NCBI RefSeq assembly: GCF_001570405.1
Contig: NZ_BBYM01000013.1
Location: 104,360-168,359 of the forward strand
Direction: 5' to 3'
DNA: 64,000 bases
Source of the DNA: Microtetraspora niveoalba
GTDB taxonomy: Bacteria; Actinomycetota; Actinomycetes; Streptosporangiales; Streptosporangiaceae
Part shown: piece after piece, positions 51,097 through 59,715 of the stretch
Numbering within the stretch: position 1 is the stretch's first letter
How the letters are laid out: each line of letters starts with the position of its first letter
Notes under the pieces: model-generated
What the model saw: only the letters and a program-made list of their open reading frames with translations
What the model was told of the DNA's origin: nothing
The model's database searches: none
Translations under genes and position numbers: made by a program

Positions 51097-51208
51097 CAGC
51101 GTTCCTTGCTCTCAGGGCTGCCAAATGTCGTGTTTATAGCGCTTCCGCCTTCTTTTCGCCACTCCTACAGTGATGGACCACCGTTCCCCGAACCCCTTTG
51201 AGAGCCAC

Positions 51209-52777
51209 ATGAGCATCCGCGTGTACCGCAACGCCGCCATCCACACGGGAGTCGTCGGCGCACCGCCCGCACAGGCCATGGCCGTGGACGGCGAGCTGCT
51301 GCTCGCCGTGGGCACGGACGCGGAGGTGCGCGAGGCCGCGGGCCCGGGAGCGGAGCTGATCGACCTGGAGGGCGCCGCGGTGCTCCCCGGCCTGTACGAC
51401 GCCCACATCCACACCGCGCAGTACGCGCAGAGCCTGGGCGCGGTCGACCTGCGCGACGCGCGTTCCCTGGAGGACGCCCTCGCCCTGGTGTCCGCGCACG
51501 CGGCGCGGCTGCGGCCGGGCGCCTGGCTGTTCGGCGGCCGGTGGAACAGCAACACCTGGGAGCCGCCCGCCCAGCCGGACCGGTACGCGCTGGACTCGGT
51601 GTGCCCGGAACTGCCGGTCGCGCTGCCCAGCGTGGACGGCCACACCGTGTGGGCCAACTCCGCCGCCCTCCGCCTGGCCGGCATCGACGCGAGCACGCCC
51701 GACCCGGTCGGCGGCGAGATCGTCAGGGACGCGGCCGGGGAGCCCACCGGCATCCTGCGTGAGGCGGCCTCGTACCCGCTGCGCGACCTCATGGTCTCCC
51801 CCGACCTGCGCGACCTGCTCCGCACGGCGCAGGACGAACTGCTCGCACTCGGCCTGACCAGCGTGCACGACATCGACGGTGAGGACTGCCGGGCCGCCTA
51901 CCTGGAGCTGCGCGACGCCGGCGAGCTGAAGCTGCGCGTCCACAAGGCGATCCCGATGATCCACCTGGACGAGGCGGTCGCCGAGGGCCGCCGCACCGGG
52001 CAGGGCGACGACTGGTTCCGCACCGGCCCGGTGAAGATCTTCAGCGACGGCGCGCTCGGCTCGCACACCTGCCACATGAGCGAGGCGTTCGCCGGCGAGC
52101 AGGGCAACAACGGCATCGCGGTCACGCCGTACGAGGAGCTGGTCAGGCTGTTCGGCAAGGCCGCCGGGGCCGGCATCGCGGTGGCGACGCACGCGATCGG
52201 CGACCGCGCCAACCATCTGGTCATCGACGCCTACGAGGCGCTCGGCCGCACGCCGGGGCTGCGGCACCGCATCGAGCACGCCCAGCACCTGCGGCCCGCC
52301 GACCTGGCCCGGATGGCGAGGCTGGGCGTCGTCGCCTCGATGCAGCCCGTGCACTGCACCAGCGACATCGACCTGGTCGACTCGCTGCTGGCCGGCCACG
52401 ACCTGGCCTCCTACGCCTGGCGGGGGATGCTGAACGTCGGCGTGGCGCTGGCCTTCGGCTCCGACGCCCCCGTCGAGCACCCCAACCCCTTCGCCGCGCT
52501 GTACGCCGCGGTGACCCGCACCCGGACCGACGGCACCCCCGTCGGCGGGTGGCAGCCGGAGCAGCGGCTGAGCATGGCCGAGGCCGTCACCGCCCACACC
52601 CTGGGCGCGGCCTACGCGGCGGGCGAGGAGGAGCGCAAGGGCGTCCTCGCGCCCGGCAGACTCGCCGACTTCATCGCGGTGGACACCGACCCCTACCGGG
52701 AGTCGCCCGAGGCGGTGCTGCACACCAAGGTTCTGACCACGGTCGTCGGCGGCGAGGTCCGCCGGCGGCGAATCTGA
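51209..52777 (+). CDS. Amidohydrolase, YtcJ/N-substituted formamide deformylase-like
   Basis: A 522-residue metal-dependent hydrolase. Metal and catalytic motifs run in order: HxH in LYDAHIHTAQ, VATHAIGDRANH, RHRIEHAQHL, and the Asp in LAFGSDAPVEHP. The N- and C-terminal strands complete the composite beta domain. The family removes formyl or other acyl groups from N-substituted amides. ATG 51209 follows GAGAG; a -10-like TACAGT lies at about 51164. It is the first gene of an operon with a polar amino-acid transporter, so its product may feed amine or amino-acid use. Confidence 0.85.
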   Translation: MSIRVYRNAAIHTGVVGAPPAQAMAVDGELLLAVGTDAEVREAAGPGAELIDLEGAAVLPGLYDAHIHTAQYAQSLGAVDLRDARSLEDALALVSAHAARLRPGAWLFGGRWNSNTWEPPAQPDRYALDSVCPELPVALPSVDGHTVWANSAALRLAGIDASTPDPVGGEIVRDAAGEPTGILREAASYPLRDLMVSPDLRDLLRTAQDELLALGLTSVHDIDGEDCRAAYLELRDAGELKLRVHKAIPMIHLDEAVAEGRRTGQGDDWFRTGPVKIFSDGALGSHTCHMSEAFAGEQGNNGIAVTPYEELVRLFGKAAGAGIAVATHAIGDRANHLVIDAYEALGRTPGLRHRIEHAQHLRPADLARMARLGVVASMQPVHCTSDIDLVDSLLAGHDLASYAWRGMLNVGVALAFGSDAPVEHPNPFAALYAAVTRTRTDGTPVGGWQPEQRLSMAEAVTAHTLGAAYAAGEEERKGVLAPGRLADFIAVDTDPYRESPEAVLHTKVLTTVVGGEVRRRRI

Positions 52778-52792
52778 AGGAGCACCCCCCTT

Positions 52793-53746
52793 TTGAACAC
52801 CCGGATCCTCACCATGCTCACCGCGGGCGGGCTGCTCGCCGCGACCGCCGCCTGCGGCGCCCAGTCCCTGGACGCCGGCGACTCCTCGGCGGCGGCCTCG
52901 GCTCCGGCCGTCGTCCTCGACCAGGCTCCCGCCGAGGAGAAGGCGGCCGACGTCATCAACGCCATCACCCCGGACCCGGAGCTCGCGGCCAAGGCGCCGG
53001 CGAGCCTGAAGTCCGGCGGCCTCAAGGTCGTCTCCTCGATCGGCTACCCGCCCATGGAGCTGTACGCGAGCGACGGCAAGACCGCGATCGGCTTCGACCC
53101 CGCCCTGGCGCGCGCCATCGCGAGGAAGCTCGGCGTCAAGGTGACCATCACCGACGAGGAGTTCAACTCGCAGATCCCCGGCGTGCTCACCGGCCGCTAC
53201 GACTTCGTCATCTCCTCGATGAGCGACACGCCCGAACGGCAGGGCCAGGTCACGTTCGTCGACTACGTGCAGGCCGGCGCGGCGCTGCTGGTCAAGAAGG
53301 GCAACCCGGCGGGCGTCGCCGGGCCCGCGGACCTGTGCGGCAAGACGGTGTCCGTCGTCGACAACGGCTCCTCGATGGAGCTGGCCGAGGACTACGACGC
53401 CGCCTGCAAGAAGGACGGCAAGCCCGCCATGGACATCCTGAAGTTCCCCGGCGACACGGAGGCCATGCTCCAGGTGGGCAACGGCCGCGCGCAGGCGAGC
53501 GTCACCGACTACGTGGTCGCCGCGTACAAGGCGGCCGACCCCAAGCTCGAGATGGAGGCGATCACCCTCGACGGCACGGCGAGCCCCTGGGGCATCGGGA
53601 TGAAGCCGGACAACAAGCAGCTCATCGACTCCGTCCAGGGCGCGCTCGACTCCCTCATCAAGAGCGGCGAGTACGGCAAGCTGCTCAAGGCGTGGAACCT
53701 GGACGCGCTCGCCGTCGAGTCGGCCGTGGTCAACGGCGGTAAGTGA
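52793..53746 (+). CDS. Amino-acid ABC transporter substrate-binding lipoprotein
   Basis: A 317-residue lipoprotein; lipobox TAAC (Cys21). The SBP_bac_3 domain (about 75-290) includes GLKVVSSIGYPPMELY, GFDPALARAIARKLG and EFNSQIPGVLTGRYD, typical of polar amino-acid binders with ligand contacts near Asp and Arg. TTG 52793 follows AAGGAG with 12 nt. It delivers ligand to the permease encoded 2 nt downstream. Confidence 0.92.
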   Translation: MNTRILTMLTAGGLLAATAACGAQSLDAGDSSAAASAPAVVLDQAPAEEKAADVINAITPDPELAAKAPASLKSGGLKVVSSIGYPPMELYASDGKTAIGFDPALARAIARKLGVKVTITDEEFNSQIPGVLTGRYDFVISSMSDTPERQGQVTFVDYVQAGAALLVKKGNPAGVAGPADLCGKTVSVVDNGSSMELAEDYDAACKKDGKPAMDILKFPGDTEAMLQVGNGRAQASVTDYVVAAYKAADPKLEMEAITLDGTASPWGIGMKPDNKQLIDSVQGALDSLIKSGEYGKLLKAWNLDALAVESAVVNGGK

Positions 53747-53747
53747 C

Positions 53748-54656
53748 GTGCGCACCGAACCGATCGCCGACGGGTCCGGCACGCCGATCCCCGTCGCCCG
53801 CACCTGGCACTGGGGCCGCTGGCTCGCCGCGGCGGTCGCGCTCGCGGTGGCCGGATGGCTGGCCTACCTGGTCGTGGTCAACCCGCGCCTCGACTGGGGC
53901 AAGGTCGCCGAGTACCTGTTCAACGAGCGGATCCTGTCCGGGGTCTGGGTCACGATCGAGATCTCCGTGCTGGCGACGGCTCTCGGGCTGGTGCTGGGCG
54001 TCCTGGTCGCGGTCATGCGCCTGGCGCACAACCCGGTGCTGAGCGGGCTGGCCTCCTTCTACATCTGGTTCTTCCGCGGCACGCCCGTGCTGGTGCAGCT
54101 CATCTTCTGGTACAACCTGGCGTTCCTCTTCCCCGAGCTAGTGCTCAAGATCCCGTTCACCATGATCGGTCTCAAGTGGGACACCAACCAGGTGATGACC
54201 GGCTTCACCTCGGCGATGCTGGGGCTGGGGCTGAACCTGGCGGCGTACTTCGCCGAGACCGTGCGCGCCGGCATCCAGGCGGTGGACCGGGGCCAGACCG
54301 AGGCGGCGTACGCGCTGGGCATGACCCCGGCCAAGCGGATGCGGGTCATCGTGCTGCCGCAGGCGCTGCGCATCATCATCCCGCCGACCGGCAACGAGTT
54401 CATCTCCATGCTGAAGACCACCTCGCTGGTGTACGTGGTCGCCGGGCACGACCTGATGACCAACGCCAGCCAGATCTACAAGGCGAACAACCGGATCATG
54501 GAGCTGCTGATCGTGGCGAGCGTCTGGTACATGCTCATGACCGCCGTGGCGACGTTCCTGCAGGGCCGGCTGGAGCGCCGGTTCGGCTCCGACGCCGTAC
54601 GGCTGGTGCGCGGCGGCGGCGCGGCGGCGCGGATCCTGCCGAAGGTGGCCGGGTGA
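53748..54656 (+). CDS. Amino-acid ABC transporter permease
   Basis: A 302-residue membrane protein, HEQRO/HisM type. Five to six membrane segments and the EAA loop [29 protein letters not shown] (split over residues about 180-210) are present. GTG 53748 directly follows the SBP stop. The stop at 54654-54656 is embedded in the first unit of the 12-bp repeat that begins the ATPase. Confidence 0.93.
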   Translation: MRTEPIADGSGTPIPVARTWHWGRWLAAAVALAVAGWLAYLVVVNPRLDWGKVAEYLFNERILSGVWVTIEISVLATALGLVLGVLVAVMRLAHNPVLSGLASFYIWFFRGTPVLVQLIFWYNLAFLFPELVLKIPFTMIGLKWDTNQVMTGFTSAMLGLGLNLAAYFAETVRAGIQAVDRGQTEAAYALGMTPAKRMRVIVLPQALRIIIPPTGNEFISMLKTTSLVYVVAGHDLMTNASQIYKANNRIMELLIVASVWYMLMTAVATFLQGRLERRFGSDAVRLVRGGGAAARILPKVAG

Positions 54657-54724
54657 ACGCCGGGGTGAACGCCGGGGTGAACGCCGGGGTGAACGCCGGG
54701 GTGAACGCCGGGGTGAACGCCGAG
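54653..54724 (+). repeat. 12-bp tandem repeat reiterating a start codon, 6 units
   Basis: Five perfect GTGAACGCCGGG units and one GTGAACGCCGAG cross the permease stop and the ATPase start. In-frame length changes would add or remove start codons without shifting the frame. Confidence 0.95.
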
Positions 54725-55534
54725 GTGGGCGCGGTGGACGGCGGCCCGGCCCCCGTCGTGGTCGCGTCGGGCGTCCGGATGGGCTACGGCGGCGTGCAGG
54801 TGCTCAACGGGGTGGACTTCACCGTGGCCTCCGGCGAGGTGAGCTGCGTCATCGGCCCGTCCGGCTCGGGCAAGTCCACGTTCCTGCGGTGCCTCAACGG
54901 CCTGGAGCCGGTGCTGGGCGGCAGCCTGCGCGTGCTCGGAGAGGAGGTCGGCCACACGCTGCGCGACGGCCGGTACCACCCCTGGACGCCGAAGGAGTTC
55001 GCCGCCTTCCGCAGGAACATCGGCATGGTGTTCCAGCGGTTCAACCTGTTCGCCCACCAGAGCGCGCTGGAGAACGTCGCCTGCGGGCCCGTCCACGTGC
55101 TGGGCACGCCGCAGGACCGGGCGCGGACGCTGGCGATGGAGCACCTGGATCGTGTCGGCCTGGCCGACCACGCGCACAAGCGGCCCCACCAGCTCTCCGG
55201 CGGCCAGCAGCAGCGGGTGGCCATCGCGAGGGCGCTGGCGATGAACCCGGCGCTGATGCTGTTCGACGAGCCGACCTCCGCCCTCGACCCCGAGCTGGTG
55301 GACGAGGTGCTCGAGGTCATGAAGGGCCTGGCCGCCGAGGGGATGACGATGGTCGTGGTGACCCACGAGATCGCCTTCGCCCGCGAGGTCGGCGACCGGC
55401 TGACCTTCTTCGCCGACGGCGTGGTCGTCGAGCGGGGCCGCCCGCGCGAGCTGCTCACCGCCCCGGAGCACGAGCGCACCCGCGCGTTCCTGTCGAGCGT
55501 CCTCGGTTCCCAGGAGGGCTCGTCCACGAAGTGA
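54653..55534 (+). CDS. Amino-acid ABC transporter ATPase with VNAG-repeat start
   Basis: A polar amino-acid transport ATPase (GlnQ/HisP type). Walker A is [10 protein letters not shown]-loop MVFQRFNLF, signature LSGGQQQR, Walker [15 protein letters not shown]. From GTG 54653 it is 293 residues, with a VNAG tetrapeptide encoded six times (last VNAE). Each unit carries its own GTG, so translation could begin at any of 54653, 54665, 54677, 54689, 54701 or 54713. GTGA overlaps the permease stop. The conserved ATPase fold starts near residue 35, so the repeat is dispensable for catalysis and probably affects initiation only. Confidence 0.93.
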   Translation: MNAGVNAGVNAGVNAGVNAGVNAEVGAVDGGPAPVVVASGVRMGYGGVQVLNGVDFTVASGEVSCVIGPSGSGKSTFLRCLNGLEPVLGGSLRVLGEEVGHTLRDGRYHPWTPKEFAAFRRNIGMVFQRFNLFAHQSALENVACGPVHVLGTPQDRARTLAMEHLDRVGLADHAHKRPHQLSGGQQQRVAIARALAMNPALMLFDEPTSALDPELVDEVLEVMKGLAAEGMTMVVVTHEIAFAREVGDRLTFFADGVVVERGRPRELLTAPEHERTRAFLSSVLGSQEGSSTK

Positions 55535-55571
55535 GCGCCGGCCCCTGGCCGCCCGACGGCCGGACGGCGAG

Positions 55572-55615
55572 GTCTCCGATGGATGGTCCGTCGAGAAGGA
55601 CCGTCCATCGGAGAC
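55572..55615. terminator. Strong bidirectional terminator
   Basis: An 18-bp stem (GTCTCCGATGGATGGTCC with its complement, one T-G wobble) with an 8-nt loop sits between the convergent transporter operon and the molybdopterin-protein gene. Confidence 0.75.
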
Positions 55616-55702
55616 GGGTCGCACCCGGCGCGGGGCCGGAGCCGACCGGCGTGGGAAGGCCGAACCGGCCGGTCACGCCCGCTCGGGGACGTGGACCGTG
55701 TG

Positions 55703-56377
55703 TCAGACGCCGGTGGATCCCTGGTCGGAGGCGTCGCCGTCGTAGCGGCGGCGCACACGGGGGGCGAGCCCGCGCCACACCCGCCGCCACATCCAGCCCG
55801 GGAGCAGCACGCTGCGTTCCTCCCTCTCGACCCGGCCCCGGCGATGCGCCAGCGGGCCCGCCGACCCCGGGTCGTAGCTCAGCCGGTACTCCACCGCGCA
55901 CACGTGCCGCACGCTCTTGTAGCCGTAGTGCGCGGGAGCGACCAGACGCGCCGGAGCACCCTGGTCCCGGGTCAGCGGAACGCCGTCGAGCGTGTCCGCG
56001 AGGAGGACGTCCTCGGCGAGCGCGTCGGCCAGCGCCAGGCAACTCCGGTAGCCGTCCAGGCCCGTGAAGGTCACCCAGGCGCACCCCGGATGCGGCCGCA
56101 CGCGTGCCGCGAGCGTCTCGTGCACCGCCCGGAACGGGACGCCTCCCCAGCGCAGACCGGTCGCGCTCCAGGTCGTCACGCAGTGCAGGTCGCCGACCTG
56201 CGCGCGGCGGCCCGGCAGCGCGAGCAGCTCGGCGAGCTCGACCTGGACCGGCGTCCGCACCACGCCCGACACCGACAACACGGGCCGGACGGGCACCTCC
56301 GGCCGGACCCCGGCGAACCGGGGCAGGCCGAACCTCCGCAGCGGAGCCGGCGACTGGCCGCGAGGCAGCCCGCTCAC
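55703..56377 (-). CDS. Molybdopterin-dependent oxidoreductase (sulfite-oxidase fold)
   Basis: A 224-residue Oxidored_molyb domain protein. Cys in GDLHCVTTWSATGLRWGG is the usual Mo ligand, and LTRDQGAPARLVAPAHYGYKSV matches the pterin-binding segment. There is no signal peptide, so it is probably cytoplasmic or needs a partner. GTG at 56377 overlaps the TetR stop (GTGA), making a TetR-oxidoreductase operon. The C-terminal end is Arg-rich. Electron partners are not nearby; redox chemistry of a small molecule is the likely role. Confidence 0.85.
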   Translation of the reverse strand: MSGLPRGQSPAPLRRFGLPRFAGVRPEVPVRPVLSVSGVVRTPVQVELAELLALPGRRAQVGDLHCVTTWSATGLRWGGVPFRAVHETLAARVRPHPGCAWVTFTGLDGYRSCLALADALAEDVLLADTLDGVPLTRDQGAPARLVAPAHYGYKSVRHVCAVEYRLSYDPGSAGPLAHRRGRVEREERSVLLPGWMWRRVWRGLAPRVRRRYDGDASDQGSTGV

Positions 56378-56973
56378 GCGTCCGTCCCCGGCGTCCCCGC
56401 GGCGCCCGCCGCCCGGCCGCGGCTCCGCGTCCGGTCGCCCGGCGCCAGGCGCATGGCCAGCTCGTACACCTCGCGCAGGTCGCCCGCCGTCATCGGCGGG
56501 GCCACCTGACCCGCCCCTATCAGCACCAGGTAGAACAGGCGCGCCATGGGCAGGGCGTCGGCCTCGGCTCCGCCCGCCTCCCGCCACAACGACCGCAGGT
56601 AGTCCAGGCGCAGGGCGTCGACGCGTTCCTGCGTGGCGCGGACCTCTCCGTCCTGCGCCGCCCAGGCCCGTACGGAGATCTCCAGGCGGGAGCGTTCACC
56701 CTCCTCGGCCAGGATCAGGGCGAGGAGGCGCTCCAACCTGGCGAAGGGAGAGCCGCCCGAGCGTTCCACCTCGTCGATGTAGCGGCCGGTGTACTCCGCC
56801 GCGAAGTGCGCGAGAAGGCCGGTCCTGAACCCCGTCATGCCCGCGAAGTGGTGGTAGAAGGAGCCCTTCGTGAGACCGAGCCGCCCGCACAGCCGCTCGA
56901 CGGTCAGCGCCGGTGCCCCCTCCTCGCTCAGCACCGTGAGCCCCGCCTCAAGCCAGTCCTGCCTGCTCGCCAT
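56374..56973 (-). CDS. TetR-family regulator, divergent from the LLM oxidoreductase
   Basis: A 199-residue repressor with HTH (RLCGRLGLTKGSFYHHFAGM). ATG 56973. It overlaps the molybdopterin gene. The 127-nt divergent gap contains the perfect dyad TACCATA-N3-TATGGTA (57013-57029), probably its operator, and further on a KstR-like box before the LLM gene. Its ligand may be a steroid-pathway intermediate, but this is inference from context. Confidence 0.88.
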   Translation of the reverse strand: MASRQDWLEAGLTVLSEEGAPALTVERLCGRLGLTKGSFYHHFAGMTGFRTGLLAHFAAEYTGRYIDEVERSGGSPFARLERLLALILAEEGERSRLEISVRAWAAQDGEVRATQERVDALRLDYLRSLWREAGGAEADALPMARLFYLVLIGAGQVAPPMTAGDLREVYELAMRLAPGDRTRSRGRAAGAAGTPGTDA

Positions 56974-57012
56974 GCGCCCGTCCCATCATGTCCGCCACGC
57001 TCCAGTTGCCAT

Positions 57013-57029
57013 ACCATACCGTATGGTAC
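57013..57029. promoter_or_regulatory. TetR-type dyad TACCATA-N3-TATGGTA
   Basis: A perfect 7-bp inverted repeat lies in the divergent gap, 40 nt before the TetR start and 71 nt before the LLM start. It is the probable autoregulatory site of the TetR protein. Confidence 0.7.
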
Positions 57030-57071
57030 GGCCACGCTCGGGCGGAAGCGGGCCCGTTCGCGCTTCTAAAC

Positions 57072-57092
57072 TGAAACGAGTTCTATTACGCT
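57072..57092 (+). promoter_or_regulatory. KstR-like box and leaderless-type promoter of the LLM gene
   Basis: TGAAACGAGTTCTA (57072-57085) fits the published KstR consensus TNNAACNNGTTNNA at every fixed position. TACGCT (57087-57092) is a -10-like hexamer 8 nt before the ATG, and no Shine-Dalgarno sequence is present, so the mRNA is probably leaderless and repressible. Confidence 0.6.
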
Positions 57093-57100
57093 CGGCTTCC

Positions 57101-57979
57101 ATGCGGTTCACCTACGCCGAGGCCATGACCGACCCGTCGTACTACCTCCCGCTCGCCAAGGCCGCCGAGGCGGCGGGGTACGCGAGCTTCAGCGTGGCCG
57201 ACTCCCTCGTCTATCCGAAGGAGTCGGCCACGAGCTACCCCTACACCGCCGCCGGCGACCGGGAGTTCCTGGAGGACAAGAGCTTCATCGAGACGTTCGT
57301 CCTGATCGCGGCGATGGGGGCGGTGACGTCCACGATCCGGTTCACGCCGTTCGTGCTCAAGCTGCCGGTGCGCCCGCCGGTGCTGGTCGCCAAGCAGGCG
57401 AGCTCGATCGCCTTCCTGACCGGCGACCGGCTGGCCCTCGGCGTCGGGATCAGCCCGTGGCCGGAGGACTTCGCGGCGATGGGCGTGCCGTGGGAGCGGC
57501 GCGGCCGGCGGATGGACGAGGCCGTCGCGGTGGTGCGCGGCCTGACGAGCGGCGGCTACTTCGAGTTCCACGGCGAGTTCTACGACCTCCCGCCGGTGAA
57601 GATGACCCCGGCCCCCGCGAAGCCGATCCCGATCCTGGTCGGCGGGCACAGCGAGGCGGCGCTGCGCCGCGCCGCCCGCCTCGGCGACGGCTGGATGCAC
57701 GGCGGGGGCGACGCCGCCGAACTGGACGCGCTGCTGGCCAGGCTGGCCGCGCTGCGCGAGGAGGAGGGCACGGCCGACCGGGCCTTCGAGGTCCACGTGA
57801 TCTCCGCCGACGCGTACAGCGTGGACGGGGTGAGGCGGCTGGCCGACAAGGGCGTCACCGACGTGATCGTCGGCTTCCGGTCGCCGTACATCAAGGGGCC
57901 GGACACCGAGCCGCTGGCCCGCAAGATCGGGCATCTGGAGCGCTTCGCCGAGTCGGTGATCGCAAAAGTCACCCCTTAA
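57101..57979 (+). CDS. LLM-class (F420-type) oxidoreductase
   Basis: A 292-residue luciferase-like TIM-barrel protein. FTYAEAMTDPSYYLPLAKAAEAAGY, GVGISPWPEDFAAMGVPWERR and PILVGGHSEAALRRAARLGDGW (split over the length) are LLM hallmarks; many such proteins in actinomycetes use F420. ATG 57101 without RBS. First of a + strand run that includes the isomerase-like protein, dehydrogenase and cholesterol oxidase, so steroid or lipid oxidation is the likely context. Confidence 0.88.
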   Translation: MRFTYAEAMTDPSYYLPLAKAAEAAGYASFSVADSLVYPKESATSYPYTAAGDREFLEDKSFIETFVLIAAMGAVTSTIRFTPFVLKLPVRPPVLVAKQASSIAFLTGDRLALGVGISPWPEDFAAMGVPWERRGRRMDEAVAVVRGLTSGGYFEFHGEFYDLPPVKMTPAPAKPIPILVGGHSEAALRRAARLGDGWMHGGGDAAELDALLARLAALREEEGTADRAFEVHVISADAYSVDGVRRLADKGVTDVIVGFRSPYIKGPDTEPLARKIGHLERFAESVIAKVTP

Positions 57980-57988
57980 CCCGAAAAC

Positions 57989-58004
57989 AAGAACACGTTA
58001 CAGT
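57989..58004 (+). promoter_or_regulatory. KstR-like box and leaderless promoter of the isomerase gene
   Basis: AAGAACACGTTACA (57989-58002) matches TNNAACNNGTTNNA with one mismatch (first base). It overlaps TACAGT (57999-58004), 7 nt before the ATG. It has the same leaderless layout as the LLM gene. Confidence 0.5.
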
Positions 58005-58011
58005 CCCGGGT

Positions 58012-58458
58012 ATGACCGATTCCTCCGCCGTCACCTGGGAAGCGCCCGACGCGGACCATCCCGCGCGCCGGGCGGCGCGGGCGTCCATGGCCGCGGTCAC
58101 CGCCGGACGCAGGGCGGACTGGCTGGCGCTGTTCGCCCCCGACGCCGTCGTGGAGGACCCCGTGGGCCCCTCGCCTCTCGACCCCGAGGGCAGAGGGCAC
58201 CGGGGCCACGACGAGATCGGGAGGTTCTGGGACTCCCACATCGGCACGGTGCGCGAGTACCGCTTCCACGTCAGAGACTCCTTCGCCAACGGGCCGTGCT
58301 GCGCCAACGTCGCCTCCATCGCCATGACGCTGGACGGCGGCGCGACCATGACGGTCGACTGCGTGATCGTCTACACGGTCGACACGGCGGGGGCGATCAC
58401 GTCGCTGCGCGCCCACTGGGAGCCGGACCGCGCCATGGCCACCCTGACCGCCCCCTGA
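58012..58458 (+). CDS. Ketosteroid-isomerase-like (SnoaL/NTF2-fold) protein
   Basis: A 148-residue NTF2-fold protein. LFAPDAVVEDPVGPSPLDP corresponds to the bacterial 3-oxosteroid delta-5-isomerase segment that carries its catalytic Asp, and GHDEIGRFWDSHIG follows as in that enzyme. The Tyr that polarises the carbonyl in Comamonas KSI is not clearly aligned. It could isomerise delta-5 to delta-4 steroids after cholesterol oxidase, or be a related isomerase or hydratase. ATG 58012, no RBS. Confidence 0.75.
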   Translation: MTDSSAVTWEAPDADHPARRAARASMAAVTAGRRADWLALFAPDAVVEDPVGPSPLDPEGRGHRGHDEIGRFWDSHIGTVREYRFHVRDSFANGPCCANVASIAMTLDGGATMTVDCVIVYTVDTAGAITSLRAHWEPDRAMATLTAP

Positions 58459-58610
58459 CCCCGGGACGGCGGCCGCGCCGACCGGGAACACCCGAGGGGC
58501 GCGTACGGCCCGGGAAGCGGCCGGGCCGAGGCGCGGCTCCGCCATGCCTTCTCGCAGGTCAGCACGGGTACGCGCACCAAAATCGAGGGCGCGGGGGCCC
58601 TATGCACTAA

Positions 58611-58629
58611 AACAAGCGCTTGCTACGCT
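58611..58629 (+). promoter_or_regulatory. KstR2-like box and leaderless promoter of the DHDPR-like gene
   Basis: AACAAGCGCTTGCT (58611-58624) fits the KstR2 consensus AnCAAGnnCTTGnT at every fixed position. TACGCT (58624-58629) is the -10-like hexamer 6 nt before ATG 58636, with no RBS. Confidence 0.6.
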
Positions 58630-58635
58630 CCGCCC

Positions 58636-59715
58636 ATGGTGTCCACAATCGTCTGGGGTACCGGCAACGTGGGCCGTGCGGCCATCCGCGCCGTCGAGGC
58701 CCATCCGGCACTGGAACTCACGGCAGTGCTCGTCCACGATCCCGGAAAGGTCGGCCGCGACGCGGGCGAGCTGGCCGGCCTCGGCCACCGCCTGGGCGTC
58801 ACCGCCACCGACGACGTCGACGCGGTGCTCGCCGCCCGGCCCCGCGCCGTGGTGTACGCGGCCTCCGGGGACATCCGCCCCGACGACGCCCTCGCCGACA
58901 TCGTCAGGGCGGTCCGGGCCGGGGCGGTGGTCGTCACACCCTCGCTGTACGCGCTCTACGACCAGCGCAACGCCCCGCCCGAGATGCGGGAACCGGTGCT
59001 GGCCGCCGTCGCCGAGGGCGGCGGCTCGCTGTTCGTCTCCGGCGTCGACCCCGGCTGGGGCAACGACGTGCTCCCGCTGCTGATCAGCGGCCTCGGCTCC
59101 ACCGTGGACGTGATCCGCTGCCAGGAGATCTTCGACTACTCCACCTACGACCAGCCCGACTCGGTCCGCTACCTCGTCGGCATGGGCCAGCCGATGGACT
59201 ACGAGCCGCCGATGATCGCGCCGACCGTCCCGACCATGGTGTGGGGCGGGCAGGTGCGGCTGATGGCCCGCGCCCTCGGCGTCGAGCTCGACGAGATCCG
59301 CGAGACCCTGGAACGGCGGCCGCTCGACTCCACCGTGAGCACGACGTCGATGGGCGACTTCGCGGCCGGCACCCAGGGAGCGGTCCGCTTCGAGGTGCAG
59401 GGCGTCGTCGAGGGCGAGCCCCGCATCGTGATCGAGCACGTCACCCGCATCCACCCGTCCTGCGCGCCGGACTGGCCCGCGCCGCCCGACGGCACCGGGG
59501 CGCACCGCGTGATCATTGAGGGCCGTCCGCGCATCGAGGTCACGGTCGAGGCCTCCGACGAGGGCGGCAACCGGTCCGCGGGCGGGAACGCGACCGCGGT
59601 CGGCCGGCTGGTGAACGCCGTCGACTGGCTCGTGGAGGCGGAGCCCGGCCTCTACGACGCGCTCGACGTCCCGCTGCGCCCCGCGACCGGCCGGCTCGGA
59701 AGGAAGCGCCCATGA
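58636..59715 (+). CDS. Dihydrodipicolinate-reductase-like NAD(P)-dependent dehydrogenase
   Basis: A 359-residue protein. Rossmann motif IVWGTGNVGRAAIRAVEAHP and the C-terminal domain with VDPGWGNDVLPLLISGLG match the amine-dehydrogenase/2,4-diaminopentanoate-dehydrogenase group, which is common in mycobacterial and rhodococcal lipid loci. It is probably not a lysine-pathway enzyme. Its ATGA overlap with the next gene makes a two-gene unit. The promoter has a KstR2-like box. Confidence 0.85.
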   Translation: MVSTIVWGTGNVGRAAIRAVEAHPALELTAVLVHDPGKVGRDAGELAGLGHRLGVTATDDVDAVLAARPRAVVYAASGDIRPDDALADIVRAVRAGAVVVTPSLYALYDQRNAPPEMREPVLAAVAEGGGSLFVSGVDPGWGNDVLPLLISGLGSTVDVIRCQEIFDYSTYDQPDSVRYLVGMGQPMDYEPPMIAPTVPTMVWGGQVRLMARALGVELDEIRETLERRPLDSTVSTTSMGDFAAGTQGAVRFEVQGVVEGEPRIVIEHVTRIHPSCAPDWPAPPDGTGAHRVIIEGRPRIEVTVEASDEGGNRSAGGNATAVGRLVNAVDWLVEAEPGLYDALDVPLRPATGRLGRKRP

